Source: JALYGJ01 sp036558545 (GTDB lineage: Bacteria > Chloroflexota > Limnocylindria > Limnocylindrales > CSP1-4). From it: 64,000 bases of DNA. The stretch spans positions 1 to 64,000 of the forward strand of contig DATBFJ010000101.1 in NCBI GenBank assembly GCA_036558545.1. Direction: 5' to 3'. The translations under genes and the position numbers were made by a program. This document shows positions 57,729 to 64,000 of the stretch, piece by piece. The number at the start of each line of letters is the position of its first letter. The stretch's first letter is position 1. The notes beneath the pieces are model-generated. The model saw nothing but the letters and a program-made list of their open reading frames with translations. It was not told where the DNA came from and made no database searches.

Positions 57729-59774
57729 TTGACCAGATCGATCTCGCTCGCGCTGGTCATCCATAACCACCAGCCCGTCGGCAACTTTGGCTGGATCATC
57801 GAGGACGTCTACAAGAACGCATACGAGCCGATGATCGGCGCCCTCGAGGCCCATCCCGCTGTGCACGTGGCGCTCCACTACACGGGCCCGTTGCTCCAGT
57901 GGATGGCGGCCGAGCGGCCTGATTCGATCGAGCGTTTGCGAACGCTCGTCGCGCGCGACCAGATCGAGATCCTGGGTGGCGGCATGTTCGAGCCGATACT
58001 GGTCTCGCTGCCCGAGCGCGACCGGACCGGCCAGCTCGAGCGGATGCGCGACGAAGTCACTGCGATGTTTGGCAGGGCCCCGCGCGGCGCGTGGCTCGCC
58101 GAGCGAGTCTGGGAGCCAGCGCTACCGAACGACCTGGCCTCCGCGGGCTACGAATACACGGTCCTTGACGACAACCACCTGCGCGGGGCTTTCGTTCCAG
58201 AGAACGAGATGTGGAACACGTTCACGACCGACGACCAGGGCAGGCTCCTGACGATCTTCGGAACTGAGCGCGGGCTGCGCTATCGAATTCCGTGGCAGCC
58301 GGTCGGCGACCTGATCGATTACATGCGCGCCAACGCCACTGATGATGGCGAACGTGTCGGGATCATGGGGGACGACGGCGAGAAGTTCGGCGGCTGGCCT
58401 GGAACCCACGAGCTGTGCTGGACCAACGAGCGCTGGATCGAACGGTGCTTCACGGCACTCGAGGAGAACGACTCGTGGCTCTCGACAGTCACTCCAACCC
58501 GGTGGATGGAGGAGCACGCGCCCGTGGGCCGGGTCTACATCCCCACGGCCTCGTACGGCGAGATGGACGGCTGGGCACTGCCCGTCGACGACCAGCCCGT
58601 GTTCAACCGGCTGATGGATCACGCGACTTCACGCAACCTGCCCGAGATGCGCTTCCTGCGCGGTGCGCTGTGGCGCAACTTCCAGGCGCGCTATCGCGAG
58701 ATCAACGATCTGCACAAGCAGATGCTGCGCGTCTCCGGCGTCGTCGAGCAGATGCCCGCGGGCGAGCTCCGTGATCGTGCTCGGGATCACCTGTTCCGTG
58801 GCCAGTCGAACGATTGCTACTGGCACGGCTGGTTTGGCGGCGTGTACATCGTCCATATGCGCATGGCGACGCTGGCCGAGCTGATTGGCGCGGAGGATCT
58901 CGCGTTGGGGACATCGAAGCCGCTCGCGGGCGTCGCCGACTACGACCTTGACGGTATCGACGAAGTCGCGCTCGGGACGCCGGGCCAGACTGTCGTCGTC
59001 GATGTGGCCGAAGGCGCAGGCATCGGATCGTGGGACCTCCGACCGACGCGGCTTGCCCTGTCGTCAGTGCTCCGTCGCAGGCCGGAGCCGTACCACGACA
59101 CGATTCGTGGCGCGCAGCACGCAACGGAGATCGTGGCCAAGCACGACGCCCTCGCGGCTTCGATCGAGTACGACGATCACGAAAGGCGCAGCGGCCTGGT
59201 GCGCGCGTTGGATGACAGCGGTGTGGAGGTCGATGACTTCGATCGCAAGCCTTGGGAGATCGGCGAAGCCACCGAATCACAGCTGACGGTCATTCGCGAT
59301 GCGGATGGCCTGCGATTGCGCAAGACCATCACCGTCGGCGGCGATCGAGTCGCCGGTTCCTTGACGCTTCGCGTCGACGTCACAGCCGGGCGCGAGTTCA
59401 ATGGCGCGCTCGAGGTCGAGTGGAACGTCAACCTGCTCGGCGGCGGCGCGAATCCAGCCGCGTACTACCGCTCAGGTGCTGAGGAGTGGCGGCACGATTC
59501 CGAAGGAGCGGTCGTGGCCGGCGCCGATTTGAGCTTCGGCAACTCGTACGAAGGCGTGGACATTCGTCTTGGTACGAACCCGCCGGCGCCGGCAGAGTGG
59601 TTCGCTGTCGAGACGGTGTCCAACTCCGACTCAGGTTACGAACGCGTCTATCAGGGTTCGTGCCTGATCCAGCGCTGGCCCTTGGCGCTCGCCGCCGGCG
59701 CCTCCGAGACGTTCACGACGATCTTGAGTTTCACGCAGTCGCGAGACCGCACCGCCGAGGAAGCTTCCGCCTAA
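57729..59774 (+). CDS. GH57 alpha-amylase/4-alpha-glucanotransferase
   Basis: 681 residues with TTG start directly after the glgP stop. The GH57 barrel begins SLALVIHNHQPVGNFG. The nucleophile Glu is in AWLAERVWEP and the acid/base Asp in GIMGDDGEKFGGWPGTH. DUF1925-like helices and a large DUF1926-type beta-sandwich (about 400-680) follow, as in Thermococcus 4-alpha-glucanotransferase. It remodels alpha-glucan chains so GlgP can phosphorolyse them. No signal peptide. Confidence 0.94.
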   Translation: MTRSISLALVIHNHQPVGNFGWIIEDVYKNAYEPMIGALEAHPAVHVALHYTGPLLQWMAAERPDSIERLRTLVARDQIEILGGGMFEPILVSLPERDRTGQLERMRDEVTAMFGRAPRGAWLAERVWEPALPNDLASAGYEYTVLDDNHLRGAFVPENEMWNTFTTDDQGRLLTIFGTERGLRYRIPWQPVGDLIDYMRANATDDGERVGIMGDDGEKFGGWPGTHELCWTNERWIERCFTALEENDSWLSTVTPTRWMEEHAPVGRVYIPTASYGEMDGWALPVDDQPVFNRLMDHATSRNLPEMRFLRGALWRNFQARYREINDLHKQMLRVSGVVEQMPAGELRDRARDHLFRGQSNDCYWHGWFGGVYIVHMRMATLAELIGAEDLALGTSKPLAGVADYDLDGIDEVALGTPGQTVVVDVAEGAGIGSWDLRPTRLALSSVLRRRPEPYHDTIRGAQHATEIVAKHDALAASIEYDDHERRSGLVRALDDSGVEVDDFDRKPWEIGEATESQLTVIRDADGLRLRKTITVGGDRVAGSLTLRVDVTAGREFNGALEVEWNVNLLGGGANPAAYYRSGAEEWRHDSEGAVVAGADLSFGNSYEGVDIRLGTNPPAPAEWFAVETVSNSDSGYERVYQGSCLIQRWPLALAAGASETFTTILSFTQSRDRTAEEASA

Positions 59775-60010
59775 GCGGCGAGCGCGTCAGCCACCGGGAC
59801 TTCGGCGATGCGCAGATGAACGTGGCCCGGCGCGGTTACGACATTCCACATTCGGTGCAGTCGGTTCTCGTGTGGCTCGGCCGTAACGGCACACTCCAGC
59901 CACATGGCGCCGTCGCGATAGGTGGTGACAGTTTCTCGACCGCATTCGCAGTACGGACGATCCGCATAAGCACGTTCGACCAAGTCGACCAGCCGCAGCT
60001 CGTCGAGCAT
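59771..60010 (-). CDS. Small cysteine-containing hypothetical protein
   Basis: 79 residues from ATG 60010. It begins LDELRLVDLVERAYADRP, then YCECGRETVTTYRDGAMWLECAV, with three cysteines (CEC, EC) able to bind a metal, and a beta-rich end. I recognise no family. The TetR operator sits 22-38 bp upstream of its start, so it is probably the target of the divergent TetR gene. Its stop overlaps the GH57 stop region by four bases. Confidence 0.55.
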   Translation of the reverse strand: MLDELRLVDLVERAYADRPYCECGRETVTTYRDGAMWLECAVTAEPHENRLHRMWNVVTAPGHVHLRIAEVPVADALAA

Positions 60011-60031
60011 TTTACGTATGCTCCTTTCTTT

Positions 60032-60048
60032 CGATACGCTCCGTATCG
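60032..60048. promoter_or_regulatory. TetR-type operator
   Basis: CGATACG-CTC-CGTATCG, perfect 7-bp arms with 3-bp spacer, between the divergent 79-aa gene and the TetR coding region. A second partial copy (ACGTATG, 60014-60020) lies nearby. Confidence 0.65.
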
Positions 60049-60054
60049 TATCAT

Positions 60055-60714
60055 ATTGCGACGAACGAACTACGCCACACCCCAGGGAAGCGGTTTGGAA
60101 GAGGTCGTCCACGCAGCACGGCGGCTGATCGGGCGATCCTTGAGGCGTTTCGCCTTGAGCTGAGCGAGAGCGGCTACGCCGACCTGCGCCTCGAGCGGGT
60201 CGCGGCACGTGCGGGCGTGGGCAAATCCACGCTCTACAGGCGCTGGCCATCGAAGGAGGCGCTCTCAGAAGAGCTGCTTGAGAGGCTCGCGGGTCCGCAC
60301 ATAGCCATCGCCGATGTCGGCAACACCCGTGACGAACTTCTTGCCGCAGTCGTCCAGCCGATGCGCGCGGTCACTCACACACCATTCGGCGCGGTTATCC
60401 GCGCTCTGCTGTCGCAGATCGCGGTCAATCCCAAGATCGGAGACCCATTTCGGAAGGGCGTGGTGGAGGCGCGACGGACTGAAATCTCCCGTGCCGTGGA
60501 GCGCGGGATCGTCCGTGGGGACCTGAAGTCCACCGCCGACCCAGGGCTGGCCATCGATCTGTTGGTGGGGCCGGTTTACTTTCGCGTCATGTTCGGCGGC
60601 GAGCTCGATCTCGAGTTCGCCAGCCGCGTGGTCGACGCCTACCTGGTCGCGTTCGGTACTGCGTCGGTGGCCAGTCGAGCAGCCCGTTCTGGCTCGGCAA
60701 TTGCCACCTGGTAG
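60055..60714 (+). CDS. TetR family regulator with no canonical start codon
   Basis: The frame encodes RFGRGRPRSTADRAILEAFR, SGYADLRLERVAARAGVGKS and TLYRRWPSKEALSEELLE, a complete TetR HTH with the usual basic leader. A C-terminal ligand domain of about 130 residues (AVTHTPFGAVIRALLSQIAV, LLVGPVYFRVMFGGEL) is TetR_C_11-like. No in-frame ATG, GTG or TTG occurs before the HTH; GTG 60217 would delete helices 1-2. ATT 60055, just after the operator, is the most plausible unusual start. The coding part from about 60090 is secure; the 5' boundary is not. Confidence 0.75.
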   Translation: MATNELRHTPGKRFGRGRPRSTAADRAILEAFRLELSESGYADLRLERVAARAGVGKSTLYRRWPSKEALSEELLERLAGPHIAIADVGNTRDELLAAVVQPMRAVTHTPFGAVIRALLSQIAVNPKIGDPFRKGVVEARRTEISRAVERGIVRGDLKSTADPGLAIDLLVGPVYFRVMFGGELDLEFASRVVDAYLVAFGTASVASRAARSGSAIATW

Positions 60715-63700
60715 CGATCAACGAGCGAATCTGCGCCGACTTTTGTGAAGAAGTCTCGTGCCGCGCTGAGTGCCTGCTCCGCTTCCGGCATGTGGCCCGC
60801 ACCGCGTGTCCCGACAGCCAGCTGAATCAGCGCCAGCGTCAAGCTGTAGTGCGCTGCCGTGAAACCGCGTTCGGCAACGGCGTAGGACGCTCGAGCGTCG
60901 GGCCATCGTTCCTCGAGCATGGCCAGCACTGACTCCAGCGCGGCGCGCATGGCGACCTGCTGGGTGCCACGACGTTCGAACTCTGCGAATTTCTCGAGTT
61001 CGGTGCGAACCCAATTCGCGTTGCCGGCCGCACTGGCGCCAGCGGCCACGACGGCGGTGACGAAGTCAAATCCGTCCGCGATCACCCACGCACGCTCGGC
61101 AAAATCGAACATGGTCGGCCAGTCCTGTGAAGCAAACGCGAGGACAGCCTCCGTCGCATCCATGCCAGTCGCCGCTTGAGTGCTTTCCACTCCGACCTGC
61201 AGGCGCGCCTCGGCCAATTCGGCACGAGCCCGCTCGAGATCACCGCGATAGGCGTCACGAACTGCGTTCTGGGAATTCCGCCATCCGCCATAGAAACCGG
61301 GTGCGTCAAGCTCTTCAACGATTGCCGTCCAACTGTCGAAATCACCAAGTTCGAGAGAGGACTCCCTGGCAACGTGGGCAAACTGGTACGCCCACGTCAA
61401 GAAGCCGTGCGCCCTCGCCATCGCGTAGCCATCCTTCATGAGCTGTAGCGCCAGCGCCGCGTCGTTGCCTGACGCGTTTCCAAGCATGTTGTTGCGTGCC
61501 CGGAGCGCTAACCACAGTTCACCGTTGCGTTCAGCGACTTCCATCGCCCCCAAAAGAAGGATTTCGCCTTCGGTCGCGTGGTCACGAGAGTTCGCCATCG
61601 CGGTGCCCTTGGTGATGAGCACGTCGGTAACCAGGTAATCGCTGATCAGTTTTGAAGAGGCCAAAGCTCGATCGCTTACCTCGATAGACCTGTCGTAATC
61701 CCCGGCCATCATCAGCGCGCGGGCCATTTCGGCCTGCGCCTCGACGATTTCGATGGAAGGCGGCAGATCGGCAACGTCCTGGAGAGCGGGCTCGAGCAGC
61801 GCGAGCGCCGCCCGCTCGTTGTGGAAGGAATGCTCGACCCAGGTGCGACGCGTTATGGCGTGCAGCAGCGCCAGGCGATCGCCCGTGGCGCGCGCAAGCG
61901 TTTCGAGCGCCTTGGCATGGTCGTTGGCTACCTCGTAAAGGCCGGCCTCCGCGGCCGCGGGCACGGCTCGCTCATGCAATGCCGCTTGCTCGGCCGGGTC
62001 TGGTGTAACGGAAAGTCCCTGGTCGAGGTAGCTCAAGGCCTGCCGGTACGAGTGCAAAGCGATCGCTCGATCAGCGGCAGCGCGCAGTGAGACGCGGGCC
62101 TGGGCGGCCAGCGCATCTGCTTCGGGACCTGTCGGCGTCGCCTTGTACGCCTCCACGTAATGACTCGCCTGGACACCAGCCAGCTCGTCGTCACCGAGTG
62201 CCTCGTAATACCGCGCAGCCGCGAGATGCAGCGAGCGGCGGTCGGCACGCGACAGGGATGATTCGGCGACCTCGCGGACAACGGCCTGCACGAACTGGTA
62301 TTGGCCGCGTTCGGGCGAGCGCGGGTCCACGTCCACGGCGAGCATCTGGCGACGCACGAGGCTGCCGAGCAGCTCGGAAAGCGATTCGGCGGACTCGCCC
62401 GAGATCGCCGCAAGCGACTCGACGGTGAAGCTCTTGCCCATGATGGCGGCTGATTGGACCAGCCTGCGCTCGCGCTCACCGAGCGCATCGAGGCGAGCGG
62501 CGATCAGCGCCTGTAGCGAATTCGGTACGGACAGATCGTCGAGCGAGCCCGTCACCTCGTAAGCACCGTTCGCCGAGCGTTGCAGGGAGCCGCGATCGAG
62601 CAGCATGCGGATCGTTTCCACGGCATAGAGCGGGATCCCTTCCGCCCGATCGACGATCGAATCCACCGCCCCGGCCGCGATGCCCGGCACGGTGCCAGTG
62701 ACGAGTTCCTCCATCTTCGCCTTCTCGAGCGGCTCGAGCGTCATCGTCGTCAAGCTGCGCAGGTTCGAGCCCCAGCCTGGCCTTCGGTCATACAGTTCCG
62801 GTCGAGTCAGCGCGACGACGAAGACCGGCAGGTTGCGAGAGCGATCGAGCAGCTCCGTGACGAAGTCGAGCATGCCCTCGTCGGCCCACTGGATGTCCTC
62901 GAAGACGAGGATCACGGGACCGCGTGTCGCGATTCGCTCGAAGAAGGTGCGCCACGCGGCGAAGAGCTCGTCGCGCGTGCCCGGCGGCATCGCGTCCAGG
63001 GCAAGCAGACCGGCCAATCGCGGCTCAACCCAGTCGCGCTCCTGTTCGTCGGGCAGCCACTCCACGACGGCCTCGTGGAGGCGAGCCCGCGCGACTGTCG
63101 GCTCGTCAGTCTCGGCGATACCCGCACGCCCGCGGACCATCTCGGCCAGCGCCCAGTAGCTGATGCCGTCGCCGTAGGCGGGCGAGCGGCCGTGGTGCCA
63201 GTACACGAGCCCGACCACACCATCGATGTACTTCTCGAACTCCCACGCCACGCGGCTCTTGCCGATGCCACCCTGGCCGACCACGGACACGAGGCGCGCC
63301 TTCTGCTCGCGTTCGGTGGCATGGAACATGTCCTTGAGCAGGCGCAGCTCTTCGTCACGGCCGGTGAACGGTGGCTCGAGCGTCTCGTTGCGGCCCGTGC
63401 CGCCGCGCAACCCGATGACGGCCGAGGCGCGCCATGCTGGAACCGGCGCGGACTTGCCTTTCAGAAGCTGTTCGCCGGCTTCCTCGAAACGGATTGCGCC
63501 CTGTGCGGCATGGAACGTCGCTTCGCCGACGAGGACGGCTCCCGGAGGGGCGACCGACTGCAAACGGCTCGCGGTGTTGACCAGGTCGCCTGCGACCATC
63601 CCCTGCCCGCTCGCGCCAATGGTCACGGCGGCGTGACCGGTGAGCACGCCTGCACGTGCCTGCGCACTGCGCGTATCGGATATGCCGGGCACGCCGTCGA

Positions 63701-64000
63701 CGAGTTCGAGAGCGGCACGCACGGCGCGCTCCGCGTCGTCCTCGTGGGTAGTCGGCGTGCCCCACACCGCCATCACGGCGTCACCGATGAACTTCTCGAT
63801 CGTGCCGCCGTAGCGATCGACGATCGTCCGAGCCATGTCGAAGTAATGCGTCAGGAACTCGCGCGTGTCCTCGGGATCCTCGTCCTGGGACATCGTGGTG
63901 AAGCCGACCAGGTCGGCGAACAGCACGCTCACCAGGCGCCGTTCGGATGTTGGAGCCTGCGAAAGCTCTCCGCCCGGACTCGCCGGAGCCACTGCCACAG
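60639..64000 (-). CDS. Class III adenylate/guanylate cyclase fused to AAA ATPase and TPR-like region, 5'-truncated by window edge
   Basis: At least 1119 residues are visible. Order: cyclase domain (about 20-185) with metal-binding LFADLVGFT and KFIGDAVMAVWG and GDLVNTASRLQ; ATPase of the MalT/STAND type (about 215-560) with Walker A-like GQGGIGKSRVAWEFE and Walker B VILVFEDIQWADE; then about 500 residues of helical TPR-like repeats. The open frame runs past a GTG at 63998 to the window edge. Family members usually start with an N-terminal double zinc ribbon, so the start is probably outside. Signal-sensing regulator producing cAMP or acting as a scaffold. The 3' end overlaps the TetR gene by 76 bp. 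Confidence 0.92.
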   Translation of the reverse strand, partial: VAVAPASPGGELSQAPTSERRLVSVLFADLVGFTTMSQDEDPEDTREFLTHYFDMARTIVDRYGGTIEKFIGDAVMAVWGTPTTHEDDAERAVRAALELVDGVPGISDTRSAQARAGVLTGHAAVTIGASGQGMVAGDLVNTASRLQSVAPPGAVLVGEATFHAAQGAIRFEEAGEQLLKGKSAPVPAWRASAVIGLRGGTGRNETLEPPFTGRDEELRLLKDMFHATEREQKARLVSVVGQGGIGKSRVAWEFEKYIDGVVGLVYWHHGRSPAYGDGISYWALAEMVRGRAGIAETDEPTVARARLHEAVVEWLPDEQERDWVEPRLAGLLALDAMPPGTRDELFAAWRTFFERIATRGPVILVFEDIQWADEGMLDFVTELLDRSRNLPVFVVALTRPELYDRRPGWGSNLRSLTTMTLEPLEKAKMEELVTGTVPGIAAGAVDSIVDRAEGIPLYAVETIRMLLDRGSLQRSANGAYEVTGSLDDLSVPNSLQALIAARLDALGERERRLVQSAAIMGKSFTVESLAAISGESAESLSELLGSLVRRQMLAVDVDPRSPERGQYQFVQAVVREVAESSLSRADRRSLHLAAARYYEALGDDELAGVQASHYVEAYKATPTGPEADALAAQARVSLRAAADRAIALHSYRQALSYLDQGLSVTPDPAEQAALHERAVPAAAEAGLYEVANDHAKALETLARATGDRLALLHAITRRTWVEHSFHNERAALALLEPALQDVADLPPSIEIVEAQAEMARALMMAGDYDRSIEVSDRALASSKLISDYLVTDVLITKGTAMANSRDHATEGEILLLGAMEVAERNGELWLALRARNNMLGNASGNDAALALQLMKDGYAMARAHGFLTWAYQFAHVARESSLELGDFDSWTAIVEELDAPGFYGGWRNSQNAVRDAYRGDLERARAELAEARLQVGVESTQAATGMDATEAVLAFASQDWPTMFDFAERAWVIADGFDFVTAVVAAGASAAGNANWVRTELEKFAEFERRGTQQVAMRAALESVLAMLEERWPDARASYAVAERGFTAAHYSLTLALIQLAVGTRGAGHMPEAEQALSAARDFFTKVGADSLVDRYQVAIAEPERAARLATDAVPNATR

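Noticed and set aside
1..64000. CRISPR arrays, insertion sequences, prophage or integrative-element boundaries
   Set aside because: No regularly spaced repeat, transposase, integrase or flanking direct repeat at tRNA-Gly was seen; the region looks like ordinary core and accessory metabolism.

Overview
The window is compact, GC-rich bacterial DNA with short intergenic gaps, many GTG/TTG starts and frequent 4-bp ATGA overlaps between genes. It holds about 70 protein genes and one tRNA. I saw no rRNA, CRISPR array, insertion sequence or phage block. The gene mix suggests a Chloroflexota relative (Limnocylindria/Ellin6529-like) or a deep actinobacterium-like lineage. The mix includes a class III cyclase-AAA-TPR regulator, CBS-flanked KorAB, GT39 membrane mannosyltransferase, many TetR genes, GlgA/GlgP/GH57, a 7Fe ferredoxin and a DUF6510-like zinc protein. 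This placement is inference; no marker gene here proves it.

Region 1 (1-9.5 kb): the end of a fumarylacetoacetate hydrolase (FAH) family gene coupled to a response regulator; a GT39 transferase beside the remnant of an MFS transporter; a small cysteine protein; and an operon for three exported proteins plus their probable dedicated SipW/ER-type signal peptidase (4374-6452). A CRP-like palindrome lies upstream of that operon. Convergent to it are a Crp-PAS regulator, a GAF histidine kinase and a CvpA protein.

Region 2 (9.6-19.1 kb): a dispersed tyrosine/homogentisate catabolic neighbourhood with hpd, hmgA, a second FAH-family hydrolase, a 4-OT-like tautomerase with a TetR operator, and two DinB-fold proteins directly after hmgA. 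No zeta-GST maleylacetoacetate isomerase is present, and the DinB proteins are candidates for that step. Interspersed are a SWIM protein, an XRE-nuclease fusion, a deazaflavin reductase/TetR pair, a glyoxalase-like protein and a lipoprotein.

Region 3 (19.1-33.1 kb): CorA; an iron-permease-like protein; a PadR unit with its own operator; a six-gene operon (solute-binding-like protein, zinc-finger methyltransferase, serine hydrolase, second methyltransferase, ProC, thioredoxin-like/PRODH fusion); a NatAB-type ABC exporter; 7Fe ferredoxin; cupredoxin with a small membrane protein behind an 11-bp repeat array; a Ser/Gly/Tyr-rich zinc-ribbon protein; and a sulfite-oxidase-like molybdoenzyme with a flavin reductase.

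Region 4 (33.2-45.4 kb): LOG protein, site-2 protease with CBS domains, RpiB, AlkA-like glycosylase, GH13 glucosidase, tRNA-Gly(UCC), then a leftward operon FkbM methyltransferase - ATP-grasp - beta-propeller lipoprotein - HtrA. A GT4 transferase, a membrane zinc peptidase and CsbD follow.

Region 5 (45.6-64 kb): CBS-KorA-KorB-zinc-ribbon/CBS operon; a 368-bp non-coding gap with a cluster of DnaA-box-like sequences; a DEDD exonuclease and FtsH; a glgA-fabI-ICMT operon divergent from glgP-GH57 across a perfect 16-bp palindrome; a TetR with its operator; and the 5'-truncated cyclase-AAA-TPR gene. Overall the genes describe an aerobic or microaerobic heterotroph that degrades aromatic amino acids, stores glycogen and oxidises 2-oxoacids with ferredoxin.
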